Source of the DNA: Tillandsia leiboldiana | Taxonomy: Eukaryota; Streptophyta; Magnoliopsida; Poales; Bromeliaceae | NCBI GenBank assembly: GCA_029204045.2 | Contig: CM055066.1 | Span: 22,114,120-22,178,119 of the forward strand | Reading direction: 5' to 3' | DNA length: 64,000 nucleotides | Part shown: piece after piece, positions 42,499 to 55,100 of the stretch | Numbering within the stretch: the first letter of the stretch is position 1 | Layout of the letters: the number at the start of each line of letters is the position of its first letter | Notes under the pieces: model-generated | Told to the model about the DNA's origin: nothing | What the model saw: the letters and a program-made list of their open reading frames with translations, nothing else | Databases searched by the model: none | Made by a program: the position numbers and the translations under genes

Positions 42499-43082
42499 CT
42501 AGTGAAGTACCCGTGCTGCGCCGCGGGTATAATTTCTTTAACAAATATTATTTTTTATTTCATACTTTTCGGTAAATATTACCTAACCTACAAAATAACC
42601 ATGCAGTCCACCAACACAGGTATAGAATAAAAGCAAGGTAAATACAAAGGAACATAAGCAAGCTAAGCAAAAAGAACCATCATAATAAAGAACTAAACTT
42701 ACAAATAAATAGTCAAAGTATAAAAGTAATTATTCACACAAAATAATCCCTCACACAAAGTAATGCTTCCAAGCACAAAAATAATCATTAACACAAAATA
42801 ATCCTTCACACAAAGTAATGCTTCCACAAAGTAATTCTTCATAATGTAGTCCACTTTACATTTGAAAACTACAGTACCATTTGGAAACTTACAAACTTAT
42901 AAAAGAAATTAAACTTATAAATTGACAATAGAATTCACTTTACATTTGGAAAACCACAGCAACATTTACAAATGATTCGCAAAGTGCGTTAACATTCACA
43001 TTCGAAAACTGCACTAAATGGAGGTTGGGCAATATACCCAGTTCTCCAAATCCCCAAATTCCAATTCCAAGGGAAACAACAA

Positions 43083-43525
43083 ATGGCTTCAAGAACCCTC
43101 TGTTTCTCCTTCTTCGTCTTCTTCCTCCTCCTCGCGTTGGAAGCCTCGATGACATCAGCCCTAGGCAGAGGGAGGAGGTCGTCGTCCTCGTCGTCGTCTC
43201 TGGCGCCGGCGCTGCGGAACTCATGGCGGTCATCTGCGCGAGCTGTGGCGCGACGCTGTACATGCGTTGCTCTCGTCCTACGCAGACTCGGTCGCGGAGA
43301 GCCCCATGGCGCTCGCGCGCCTCGTCGCGAACGTCACCGCCGCGCACCTTCGCTCCCTCTCCGCGTGCATCGCTGCCCTCCGCTGCAGCCGATCCGCGCC
43401 GCCGCAGCGGGAGGCCGCGGAGCTGCGCGACTGCTGTGAATCGGTGGGCGACGCCGCCGACCTTGCACGCCGCTCCGGGGCGGAGCTTCCGCGGCTCGAC
43501 GCGGCGGCGGGGGCGGGGATGAGAG
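43083..43525 (+). pseudogene. Broken plant invertase/pectin methylesterase inhibitor (PMEI) gene
   Basis: An ATG at 43083 opens a signal peptide (MASRTLCFSFFVFFLLLALE). Inhibitor-family segments follow in three frames: ICASCGATLYMRC (43222-43275 region) with the first conserved cysteine pair, then LSSYADSV, LARLVANVTAAHLRSL and AELRDCCESVGDAADLARRSGAEL, which match helices and later cysteines of the family. Frame changes lie near 43200-43220 and near 43258-43264. The family is usually 170-200 residues; the C-terminal part is missing and runs into a GA repeat. The intact proteins are secreted four-helix inhibitors of cell-wall invertase or pectin methylesterase. This copy is non-functional as read and lies inside the Helitron. 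Confidence 0.7.
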
Positions 43526-43740
43526 AGATAGAGGGGAAAGGGGAGAGAAAGAGAGATAGAGAGAGAGAGAGAGGGGGGATGATTATATATATTTTGTGTG
43601 TTGGGGAGGGACCGGCTTGGGCTTTTGAGAAGACGACACGTGGAGAGGGGATATTTTGTGTGTTGTGGGGGGGGGGGGGGGGGGGGGGGGGGGGGAGGGG
43701 ACCGGTTTGGGCTTTTAAGAAGACAACACGTAGAGAGGGG
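43519..43740. repeat. GA repeat, duplicated segment and 29-G homopolymer
   Basis: A GAGA microsatellite at 43519-43579 is followed by two copies of a segment of about 80-100 bp (GGGCTTTTGAGAAGACGACA and GGGCTTTTAAGAAGACAACA) separated by an uninterrupted run of 29 G at 43667-43695. Confidence 0.85.
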
Positions 43741-43884
43741 GGGACCAGTTAGAGGGAAAGGGAAAGCCCATGTGTAGAGGAGAGCGGAGTGAGGAGAAGA
43801 TGACACGTCGGCATAGGAAACTTGGGAAGGCGCCACGCGGGCACAAACGAACTAGAATTTATATTCTTTATTGATATGTAGGGA

Positions 43885-45190
43885 TACCAAGTACCATGCA
43901 CTATTGTGTCTTGATTATGTAGTTTTCACTTAATAGAATTTAGTTTCTAAAAATTTATATTATATTAATTATCAATATTTATAAATAAAGAGTAAATAAT
44001 CATACATGTTAATGAATTCGAGCCTAATCGACATTAGTTTGTAAGTTAGACGTATCATATCCTTATTTACCTAGGGTTGAACTAAGTCATAATTTGTCAA
44101 TGAAACTTATGTTTATAAAAAAATAACTTTGTTGATAATTTGTTTGAATAACCCTATTAAGTAAAAATATTATAGCGTATTATGAGTTTTACTTTACAAA
44201 ATAATTTTTTAAAAAATAAAAAAAATTAGAGCGGAATAAAAAAAAAAAATCATCTATCGCGTACAACTTCTTCACTCACTCTCTTTTGCATTTCCCATCT
44301 GCTACTTGTTGTGTCTTGTTGTCTCTCCATTTTTTTTTTGAGAGAAAAATAATATACAATCCGTTTTGTTTATTTTGAAAAAAAATTAGCTGAAAATATG
44401 AATCAACTAGATTTCGAATTCAGAATCTCGGATATCAACAACTAAACCTTCACCTCTCCACTTTTGAATACTTTCTTTCTTATTAATTTTATCCCTTCTT
44501 GTATTAAGCTATTTTTTTTCTCTCTTTCACCTCCTCTTCCTTCTCTTCCTTTTTTGTACATATGTTCTAATTTACTTGACAATAAGTGGCAAATAATTAG
44601 GTAGTTGATACTCGAGGTTTCGAGTTCAAAATTTAGTTATTTCAAATTTCGAACTAAATTTATTTAAAAAATAAACAAAAATGATAACATGCCCTATCTT
44701 TCTCTCAAAATAAATAAATAAATAATAAAAAACTCTCTTTTATATTTTAATTTTATATCTATTTTCTCTATAAAATTATATAGTTTTTTTTCTCTTTCAA
44801 AATTATAATTTTTTTAAGTATAATTTTTAAAAAAATTAGATTACATTGAATTTAGATTTTTTTACAACATTTGCAAATCGAAAATACAATATTTTATTTA
44901 AATACGAAAAAAAACAAAATAAAATATTATAAAATATTTAAAATTTATAATATTTATCATTTCCGAATTTTGCGGGGAAGTGAGTGATCTTAGATACCAC
45001 AATTTCAAATTAGCCGAAAGCAGCCTAGATAGTATCTCCCTTTGACCCACAGAAACAATAATTAAATAAGTAAAATAAATCAAAATCAAAATCAATAATA
45101 GTACATCAAAATTGAGGGGAATTTTTTTTTTTTAAAAAAATATATCTTTCAGAACCGGCCGCACAGACAGCTAGCGGCGCGAGATCCAAT
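43885..45190. other. AT-rich intergenic DNA downstream of the ATL gene
   Basis: Long A and T runs, no convincing ORF, no recognised repeat. It includes the presumed 3' UTR and terminator of the minus-strand ATL gene next to 45190. Confidence 0.6.
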
Positions 45191-45748
45191 TCACCTGGCG
45201 TGGAGGGCGAGGGGGATGAGCTCGGAGAGCGGGGTGGCGGCGGGCGTGGTGGCGGCGGGGGAGGGCGAGGGGGAGCTGCGGCAGAGCGGGCAGGCGGCGC
45301 TCACCCGCAGCCACCTCTCCGCGCATCCCGCGTGGAAGCCGTGCCCGCACTCCGTCCCCCGCCGCACCGCCTCCCCGGCCTCGCACTCCCCCAGACATAT
45401 CGCGCACGTCCCCACCACCACCGCTTCCTCTTTCCCCACGCCGCATGCGAATTTGGGGTAGAAGGCGTCGATCGCGGCGTTTTCGAGCCCCACCACCATT
45501 TCTGGCGTGGGGGAAAAATGGCGGTGGTGGTGAGTGGGGAGGGGTGGGGAGGAAGAGGATGGGGAGCGTGAGGAGGAGCCCTTGGCGCGGACGCAGAGGT
45601 AGGAGGCGAGCATGATGGTGGAGACGAGGACGAGGATGCCGACGGCGATGGCGATGCCGTAGCCGAGCCCGACGCCAGCCGCCGCCGCCGCGGGTGCGGG
45701 GGAGTATGGGAGCGTCGACGCCGCCCACAACGAATCGGGCGACGACAT
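45191..45748 (-). CDS. RING-H2 E3 ubiquitin ligase of the ATL family (ATL67-like)
   Basis: Intronless, 185 codons. The order is a short N-terminus, a transmembrane helix (about residues 30-53, YGIAIAVGILVLVSTIMLAS), a Ser/His-rich linker, a GLD-type motif (GLENAAIDAFYPKF, 87-100) and a RING-H2 finger with zinc ligands C115, C118, C134, H136, H139, C142, C153 and C156, followed by a Pro/Ser-rich tail ending TPLSELIPL. This is the full ATL layout, and the tail and membrane segment resemble the ATL67 group. ATL proteins are membrane-anchored E3 ligases that recruit E2 enzymes through the RING and often act in defence or stress responses; the substrate cannot be told. High GC content is typical of commelinid monocot genes. 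It is the only intact host gene in the window. Confidence 0.93.
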   Translation of the reverse strand: MSSPDSLWAASTLPYSPAPAAAAAGVGLGYGIAIAVGILVLVSTIMLASYLCVRAKGSSSRSPSSSSPPLPTHHHRHFSPTPEMVVGLENAAIDAFYPKFACGVGKEEAVVVGTCAICLGECEAGEAVRRGTECGHGFHAGCAERWLRVSAACPLCRSSPSPSPAATTPAATPLSELIPLALHAR

Positions 45749-45834
45749 CGTAGGAGAGAGGGAGAGAGAAGGAAAGTGTCGAGTGAAGGAGAGGTGGGTG
45801 GGTGGGAGGGAGGAAAAGCATGGAGGGGATTTAA
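45749..45834 (-). promoter_or_regulatory. ATL gene core promoter and 5' UTR
   Basis: On the minus strand a TATA-like TTAAAT (about 45829-45834) is followed by a CT-rich stretch up to the start codon. An upstream ATG at 45821 opens a frame running through the gene. With a start site about 30 bp after the TATA box it would lie outside the mRNA. Confidence 0.5.
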
Positions 45835-46668
45835 GGCGGGCGTAATTAATGTGCGAGGAAGAGGAGCAGCGAGGAATGGTAGTAGACTATTGTAGCTAGT
45901 TGTGGTAGAAAGTAACTAGCATGTAGTAGCTTAATAGAAAATTTTGGACAAATTTGAAAAAATTAAAAATAAAAAATAAAAAGAAAATAAAAAAAAGATA
46001 AATTCTAAATTTCCAGTAGTTGTAATCTCAACAAATTATCATCAAAGTTTTCAAATTTTTTTAAATAAATTTAGTTAAGAAAAAAATAGTGATAACATTA
46101 CTAAAATAGAAAAAAAAAATACTTTTAGTACATTTTCAAATAGAATGTATGATAAATATTTTATTCATCTAAAAATAAAATCTTTTTTACTAATTAATTT
46201 AAAGTGATGTAAAATATACATTTTATTTGGAGGACCAAAAATATTTTCCTTAAAAAAAAAAAAAAATTGGGCAAGATTATTGTAAGTTTACAATACATTT
46301 TGAATCGTGTACTTAATATTTCTTTTTTAAAAATAATTTATGTTTTAGTTGGATGAAGCCAACAACATGTGAGAAAGTTTTTTTGTTAAAAAAAAAAAAA
46401 GAAAAGAAAAAAAGATAATGATAAGAGAAAACATAATTTATTTTTATACTCATTGCATGAGTGAGAAAAAATAAGAAAAAGAACTTACGCTTTTTCCTTT
46501 TTCTCTATTTTAGATGAGAAAACAAATTTTGATCTTTATGTATAGAGGATAATTTCTTCCTAGTTTTATCTATTTTCCATCCGATGCGTCCTGACATTTT
46601 TTTCTCCCCTTATTCTTTTTAATTTTTTTCTTCTCTCTATATCAAAACAAATTAAGCGTTAGAACAAA
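45835..46668. other. AT-rich sequence upstream of the ATL gene
   Basis: No gene. Many A/T homopolymer tracts; it may contain distal ATL promoter elements. It ends where the LARD array begins. Confidence 0.6.
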
Positions 46669-49600
46669 TGTCACGTCTGAGTTTCAAAATAGCGGTAGAA
46701 TTTTTTTTTTTATAAAAAAAAAATCAAAGTTCAAACTTTAAACTCAGGACATGAACAGACCGTCACATGCATAGAAAATCCTCTGTCCACACGGACAGAG
46801 TCCCCGCTATACATGTTCGGCTAGGCAAGTGCAGTGATACAATCAGAGAGCAATAATCAACAGTTAAATCAAAAGCATAAAGCTCTACAACTAATACATC
46901 CACAACTACTCATGACATAATCCACAAATACACCAACTCAAAAATATAGAGACAACTACGATCATGATACTATAACTGAAAATACTAGCACTGGGCCACT
47001 GTGGCCAATAGCAGGGGACAACTCTAGCGCAACAGCTCACTGGATCGTCCCAATCTCCCAGCACCCGACTGACCTGAAAAACAGTCACCCAGGAGGTGTG
47101 AGATACACTCTACATGTATCCCAGTGGGCACGACGGGCCGAGAAATAGCAAGTCGTACCTACCGGATACAATAATAAGCGGATAGCAAAAGCAGGATATA
47201 CTGAAAGCTAAAAGGTAAGATGCAGATATAAAATCTCAGCATGCTGAAGTGAAAATAGGGTACTCATATAAAAAGTTAATCATGCTATAACTGATAATCT
47301 GACAGGCAGGAAATGATCATGCAATAAACAAAGCTGTAAGCTGGAAATGCTGAAACACAATAAGTACCCAATCAACGCCACTATTGGTCACTGGGACCTC
47401 AGGCTAAATACCACCTGTACACCAATCTGCTGTCATAACCCTCTGGGCTCACGGGTCGCCACTGCTGACCATTTTACCGGTAAAGTACACCATTGCGGGG
47501 GATCAGCCCGCCAGTGTATGTGAAAGAACAGCTGGCTCTGTGGCGATCATAATGCTGATGCTCAAGCTCGTGGTCTAAAGACCACCCAAACGGCAATAAG
47601 CCGAGAAATCCCTATCGGGATGCTGAAGGATGTAACAATCACAGATGCTATACAAATGAATCTAAACAATAGGAGCTGAATATCTGAGCTGTAACTGAAC
47701 TGAATAGCAGAAAGTACCCCTATTTTATCATGCAATATAGCACAGGAAATACTAGCATAACAAAGCTGATGACAAACAAGCATGATAAATATATCAAGAT
47801 GTATCTATATACATACTAAATGCTGAATATGGAATCAAGGCAAGAACTGAACTGCAAGACCGATGCTACATAGCTGTACATAAAGAATGCTGGAATCAGA
47901 CAATTAGAAAGTCTCAAGCATAGGTTCAGGGCTACACCAAAAACAGGGGTCCGACCTACCACGGCACCCCATAGGGCCAACCTGATAAAGCCCGAACCGA
48001 AGATAAACCCACCTAATGAAGATGATCACGGTGGCTGCTGGATGGCTCGCAAGCTGGCGGCTGACTGCTGGCACCTGAATCATATGCACAGGTCAGACAA
48101 TAGACTCTCACACATACCCAACCCACTGACACACTGTGTGCAGACAAGCTAAACGGGGGAACTTCGCTGAAGTCCCAGAATTTTTTGAAATTTTTAGAAA
48201 TTCGCCGATAGATCCACTATGACCCAATCTGTGCTGAACAATAACCAAAACTCGTGAAACTTCACGTGCTGCCCAAGAATGTCTAACTTAAGATATTTAG
48301 GCCCTAACACCAGACTCTGGTAAATCCTGTGCACCGGCAGTATCATAACCACTGAAACACTTCCGGGAAGCACATTTTGGCTCCGAAAGTTGCAAACGAG
48401 AAACTAAAATCACCGGGCTCTTTAGAACAGCACTGGGAACAGCCACGAATACCTGGCATCACAAATTGATCACTGCAAATTCTTGAATTGCGTGATTAAC
48501 GCCGAATCGCCGTTAAACCGGCGATTTTGCCGATTTACGGTTCGGAATCCAATTCCCGCTCAACGAAAAGCATCGGACCTCCAACAAAAGTTTTAGAGAT
48601 CATGAGTACACGGCACAAAATAGCTAGTATGGTCACAATTGCATTTAGGCCCCCAGGATTTTACCAAATTGCATAAAAGAATGCAATTTCTTCCCCTTTT
48701 CACTTGCATTTAATTCCGGAAAGCTTTTAAACTGAACCGAGGCCACCATTAGGTGGGCCTCGACGCACTGAATGCCGTGCTCACCATTTGGGAGCAATGC
48801 AGAGCCCGAGGAAAACTTCGGGCCAATAATTTCTACATTTAAAGGCTCAAATTGCTAAATTTTACACATACACTCGACCAAATGCATTTTAAATGCAAGC
48901 ATCGTGATCAGGGACTCCCAAATGTTCAGAGGCTCACCAACTAGGTGCCGCAGGAAAACCGGAGACATTGCCGGAACAAAACTGCTTGAAAGCCAAGCTT
49001 TTAGAGCTCGATTTGCAAGATCTCTCCATCTACCCAGTCAATTGCTGAAGTAGAGTGAGCATCAAGCTCAGGGGGTTGAAAGGAGTCGAATTCTCACTTT
49101 CTCGATGATCAAAAACTAGCCTGAATCAATTTGGGCTCTCTCGGGCATTTCCCCGAACACCCGGTGTGCAACAAAGCTTAATACACAAGCTAGAAGGCAA
49201 CAATGGTGGATCTCTATACAAAAGCTCTGGGTCTCATGCACAAGCACCTGTAGGTGCTACCTGACTCCCCGAAGCTCGCTGGACGCATTGCCGGCGGCAA
49301 GGAGCATCAACCGGCCGACTACCATGCACGCGGCTATTCAAGCTCCGTTAATGGCAAACTTGCACCCGATCAGTATGGATTGCATGCAAAGGTACCAATG
49401 GCTCTGTCCCGACTTGGTGGAGCTAGCTGGGCAGGTGGCCGGCGGCAACAAGCGGCGGGCGGCGGCGGAGCAACCTCGGGCGAACCCGAGATAACCCAAA
49501 GCTAGGGTTTCGAACTGCGAATCGTACACTACTCCAAATGCCATTAAACTTCATGGAAGTGTTCCCTAGTCCCTACATAAGATGCCCATCATTTTGGTTC

Positions 49601-50833
49601 GGAGCCTGAGCCAACGACTGCGGCGTACGGCTTGGGCGCAGCAATCTAGGGTTCCGGCGGGTGCATTTCGCTTCCGCCGGCAACCTAGTGCTTAACCGAG
49701 GCCGCGGCTCCATCAGGAGCATCCCAAGAACATGGAAAACCGACTGCTGATGATTGAAGGCAAGCAAAACCGAGAAAGAGGAAGACTCACCTTAGTCGGA
49801 ACCGAGGAAGAAGGAGATGGTGGCAGCGACGACGCGCGGCCACGGCGGTGCACCAGCCCACCTCGGCTTGTCTTCTGGATGAAGAACACCACCACAGAGA
49901 GGTCCAGGCACAGTTTATATGGTTTTGGTGCTCTCCTTCTCCAACAATCTCGGAATCAAGAATGCTCCAATAATATCCTTGCTTTTCCGGTGACCAGGGG
50001 TGGTGGCCGGCGGCGCAGTAGCTCGGGATGGGTAGCAGAGGGAGAGGAGGAGTCGTGGGTGGCTGCAGTTACACAGGAGGCTGCGGCTAGGGTTCACTCA
50101 ATGCAAACCCTAAAATACTAATACACCTATTGCACAAAATGCCAACTAGCCCTTCAACTCTTCGTATTTTCACTTAGGTCCTTTGCTGTAGAACAAACTC
50201 ACAAAGAAGCCCCCCTTGTACAAGTTTGGAGCAATTCGACACATAAAATATAGCACTTTTATGCAAAATACTCTGATTTTTCTCAAATTTCACGCTTTTC
50301 GAGACAACCGGGTTGTCAAACTGAAAAACGGACACCACCACGACGTCCGGCTCGACGAAACCTATCAGGTAGCAATTTTGGTTCGCTAAAATTTAGCTCC
50401 ATAAATTTTAAAATCCATCTTATACTGTAAATTATACAGTTCGACACGTTTTACGATGCTTTAGGCTCGTCAAATGCAAATTCGGACTCCAGACGGTGAC
50501 TCGGTCAACGTTCACTCAGCGAGGAATTAAAACAGGAGGTTACTATTCACGACTTAAGTCGTGGGCCCCACTAGCTTCCTCACTGATTTCAGAACAATCC
50601 GACCGTCGGATCGAAAATCAGTTTATATCATTTTTAATCGATTCGACGAGACAGTCGCACTGGCGATTTCAGATTTTCGAGATCAGACTCGGATCTGAAA
50701 AGCAGATATAGTGCTCCGATAACTGTGCAATTTGCACCCCAGTATACAACCACATAGGTTTACCTTTGCATTTTCTCATTCATATTCACATCTGAATTCT
50801 TTAATTTAAATTTTGAATTTCTAGATTACTACA
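46669..50833 (-). repeat. LARD E LTR 1
   Basis: Starts TGTCACGTCTGAG on plus and ends GATTACTACA. A perfect hairpin CTCTGTCC/GGACAGAG lies at 46781-46800. A TATA box (ATATAAACTG, minus) is near 49911-49920. About 70 bp present in the other two LTRs (56385-56450 in LTR 2) are missing near 50481. No coding sequence is recognised; short frames at 49250-50120 overlap repeats of the GGCGGC type. Confidence 0.85.
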
Positions 50834-52141
50834 TTACCCCCTCCTTATTAGAAGTTTCGTCCTCGAAACTTAACTACAGTAGGACATCAAACAGTCCACT
50901 AACCAGGGTGCAAGTCTAACACATACACAGCAACAATCAGTTGCTGGACATCTGCACTGTCTAACTCAACCACAGTGACAATCAGTCACAAAGCACATAA
51001 TAAACTGGAAAGCTCACTGAAATAACAGCACTGTCTAGAACAACTCAGGTCTACTAGTTTCAACAGTTTACGCGTAAAGGCCGACGTCGTTTATATAGAC
51101 GTCCATTAATCACAGTGACAACTAGTCAACTACGCACATATACGGTAGAGATCTGTCTAAAATCCAATCAAGGGCTACGATATCACCTGTAGGGTAATCA
51201 CCCTGTGCTTAGAAGGCAACTGCAAGGCTAACTTATAGGAGGGTACACATACAGACCCAATCACAATACTCCCCTTTTTGCGGGGTAGAGTATTTCATCC
51301 ACTTTTTCGACAGTACGTTGTCTGCAGCCAACGTGCTTATCAAAAGAATAGAAAAATACCCACAATCTATCGCCAACAACTAGTTGGAGACATAACTCAC
51401 AGCGAACCAATAGAAGGTACCAACGTACCTTACAACACCAGTCTCTAATCGATACTGAAAACCAATATTAAACACCACTAATATATCGTGGTCACGAGTG
51501 CCACTTTGGCAACTCAATGGAAATCGAGAATGATAACTCAATGCTCACTAGCACTACAAATTCCACACCAGTTGCTAACACCGTTCTAGCAATACTAGTC
51601 GCAACTTAAAACATCGACAGGGGTGATCACAACCCCTCTAGCAGATCGCAGGCAATAAGTGAATTAAACACGAGCTAAGTTCATTACGGACTACCATCGG
51701 ATCCTCAAACTGTCAACCAACTAGGTACAACAGACTCTCAAGTCTTAGTGCACCACCTCTACATCCTTACCAAGGCTTAACCACAATGGCTACTATTGCT
51801 GTAAACACATAGAAGAATCTGTAACGATCCACGAAACTCAATGCAAGAGGTGGGACTTGAATACAACACCAACCCAATCAGGGTTACCATCTGGCTCATA
51901 GGCCACTGAAACCGATCAATACTACAGTGGTGCCAGTGCGCTCACTAACACCACCACCTCTGCCGGAATACTCGTGAATCACAGACTATATCACACTGAT
52001 CAGGGATAGGACACAACTCGACCGACCATACCGTACTCGAGCTCCTAACCCCGCACTCTCACGTCTGACTCAAGTCATCCTATGGCTCAATCCTAACCGG
52101 TTCCTAGGTATCTTATACGTATTCTCTGATACCACCTAATC
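50834..52141 (-). other. LARD E internal domain 1
   Basis: 1308 bp without ORFs. Minus-strand order: primer site (TGGTATCAGAG, about 52124-52134), leader, 20-base palindrome at 51315-51334 (ACGTTG and CAACGT arms around TCTGCAGC), degenerate sequence, inverted repeat GTTTCGAGGACGAAAC (50854-50869) and a polypurine tract (GGAGGGGGTAA) next to the LTR. Confidence 0.8.
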
Positions 52142-55100
52142 TGTCACACCCCGAGTTTCAAAACAGCGGTAGTAATTTTTTTTTTTTTCAAAATCAGAGT
52201 TCAAACTTTAAACTCAGGACGTGAACTGACCGCCACATGCTGTGACGCCCCACTTCCCAGGGGGTCACCCATCCTAGAACTACTCTAGCTCTAGCACGCT
52301 TAACTCTCATGTTCCTCTTGGATCTTGCTACCCTCCAAAATGCTATAGCCGGGTTAGAGATTTAGTCCTATTATATCATTTATATATAGGACTAATCCAA
52401 ATTCCGGGGGTGTCACATTCATCTCCCCTTTTAAGCCCTGACGTCCACGTCAGGCTCAAGCACACTCACAAGCACCAGGCGATGTGAGACTCGTCTCGCT
52501 AGCCTTAGCCGACCTTGTGGGGAGCTGCACTCCACCCACAACCGTCATTAGCCGGGGAGCCTCGCTCTACCCGCTATATAACCCTGGCTCAGCCGAGACT
52601 CATCTCACATTTCCGGCTGGTGAATGGCTCTGATACCAACTGTGACGCCCCACTTCCCAGGGGGTCACCCATCCTAGAACTACTCTAGCTCTAGCACGCT
52701 TAACTCTCATGTTCCTCTTGGATCTTGCTACCATCCAAAATGCTATAGCCGGGTTAGAGATTTAGTCCTATTATATTATTTATATAGAGGACTAATCCAA
52801 ATTCCGGGGGTGTCACACATGCATAGGAAATCCTCTGTCCACACGGACAGAGTCCCCCGTATACATGCTCGGCTAGGCAGGTGCAGTGATACAATCAGAG
52901 AGCAATAATCAACAGCTAAATCAAAAGCATAAAGCTCTACAACTAATACATCCACAACTACTCATGACATAATCCACAAATACACAAACTCAAAAATATA
53001 GAGACAACTACGATCATGATACTATAACTGAAAATACTAGCACTGGGCCACTGTGGCAAATAGCAGGGGACAACTCTAGCGCAACAGCTCACTGGATCGT
53101 CCCAATCTCCCAGCACCCGACTGACCTGAAAAACAGTCACCTAGGGGGTGTGAGATACACTCTACATGTATCCCAGTGGACACGACGGGCTGAGAAATAG
53201 CAAGTCGTACCTACCGGATACAATAATAAGCGGATAGCAAAAGCAGGATATACTAAAAGCTGAAAGGTAAGATGCAGATATAAAATCTCAGCATGCTGAA
53301 GTGAAAACAGGGTACTCATATAAAAAGTTAATCATGCTATAACTGATAATCTGACAGGCAAGAAATGATCATGCAATAAACAAAGCTGTAAGCTGGAAAT
53401 GCTGAAACACAATAAGTACCCAATCAACGCCACTATTGGTCACTGGGACCTCAGGCTAAATACCACCTGTACACAAATCTGCTGTCATAACCCTCTGGGC
53501 TCACGGGTCGCCACTGCTGACCACTTTACCGGTAAAGTACACCACTGCGGGGGATCAGCCCGTCAGTGTACGTGAAAGAACAGCTGGCTCTGTGGCGATC
53601 ATAATGCTGATGCTCAAGCTCGTGGTCTAAAGACCACCCAAACGGCAATAAGCCGAGAAATCCCTATCGGGATGCTGAGGGCTGTAACAATCACAGATGC
53701 TATACAAATGAATCTAAACAATAGGAGCTAAATATCTGAGCTGTAACTGAACTGAATAGCAGAAAGTACCTCTATTCTATCATGCAATATAGCATAGGAA
53801 ATACTAGCATAACAAAGCTGATGACAAACAAGCATGATAAATATATCAAGATGTATCTATATACATACTAAATGCTGAATATGGAATCAAGGCAAGAACT
53901 GAACTGCAAGACCGATGCTACATAGCTGTAGATAAAGAATGCTGGAATCAAACAATTAGAAAGGCTCAAGCATAGGTTCAGGGCTACACCAAAAACAGGG
54001 GTCCGACCTACCACGGCACCCCATAGGGCCAACCTGATAAAGCCGGGACGAAGATAAACCCACCTCAATGTAGATGATCACGGTGGCTGCTGGATGGCTC
54101 GCAAGCTGGTGGCTGACTGCTGGGACCTGAGTCATATGCACAGGTCAGACAATAGACTCTCACACATACCCAACCCACTGACACACTGTGTGCAGACAAG
54201 CTAAACGGGGTACTCCGCTGAAGTCCCGAAATTTTCCGAAATTTTCGAAAATTCGCCGATAGATCCACTATGACCCAATGTGTGCTGAACAATAACCAAA
54301 ACTCGTGAAACTTCACGTGCTGCCCAAGAATGTTTAACTTAAGACATTTAGGCCCTAACACCAGACTCTAGGAAATCCTGTGCACCGGCAGTATCATAAC
54401 CACTGAAAAACTTCCGGGAAGCCCATTTTGGCTCCGAAAGTTGCAAACGAGAAACTAAAATCACCGGGCTCTTTAGAACAGCACCGGGAACAGCCACGGA
54501 TACCTGGTATCACTAATTGATCGATGCAAATTCTTGAATTGCATGATTAACGCCGAATCGCCGTTAAACCGGCGATTTTGCCGATTTACGGTTCGGAATC
54601 CAATTTCCACACAACGAAAAGCATCGGACCTCCAACAAAAGTTTTAGAGATCATGAGTACATGGCACATAACAGCTAGTATGGTCACAAATGCATTCAGG
54701 CCCCCAGGATTTTACCAAATAGCATAAAAGAATGCAATTTCTTGCCTTTTTCACTTATATTTAATTCCGGAATGCTTTTAAACTTAACCGAGGCCACCAG
54801 TAGGTGGGCCTCGACGCACTGAATGCCGTGCTCACCATTTGGGAGCAATGCAGAGCCCGAGGAAAACTTCGGGCCAATAATTTCTACATTTAAAGGCTCA
54901 AATTGCTAAATTTTACACATACACTCGACCAAATGCATTTTAAATGCAAGCATCGTGATCAGGGACTCCCAAATGTTTAGAGGCTCACCAACTAGGTGCC
55001 GCAGGAAAATCGAAGACATCGCCGGAACAAAACGGCTTGAAACCCAAGCTTTTAGAGCTCGATTTGCAAGATCTCTCCATCTACTCAGTCAATTGCTGAA

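Larger units (their letters stand above)
42499..43884 (-). mobile_element. Non-autonomous Helitron carrying a host gene fragment
   Basis: On the minus strand it starts TCCCTACATATCAATAAAG (43884 downward) and ends with an imperfect hairpin (ACCCG/CGGGT arms, 42528-42509) followed by six bases and CTAG (42502-42499). The base before TC is A and the base after CTAG is T, the canonical Helitron insertion context. Size 1386 bp, no Rep/helicase. It contains a plus-strand inhibitor pseudogene, a GA repeat (43519-43579) and a 29-G run (43667-43695). Confidence 0.72.

Noticed and set aside
42940..43836. 298-codon minus-strand frame in the Helitron
   Set aside because: It is low complexity (Pro run from the G homopolymer) and antisense to the PMEI segments.
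45171..45821. 216-codon frame overlapping the ATL gene
   Set aside because: It is out of frame with a clear RING-H2 gene, has biased Arg/Pro composition, and starts upstream of the likely transcription start.
49250..50121. Repeated short frames in LARD LTRs (also near 55300 and 62060)
   Set aside because: Frames differ between LTR copies through indels, so there is no sign of coding constraint.
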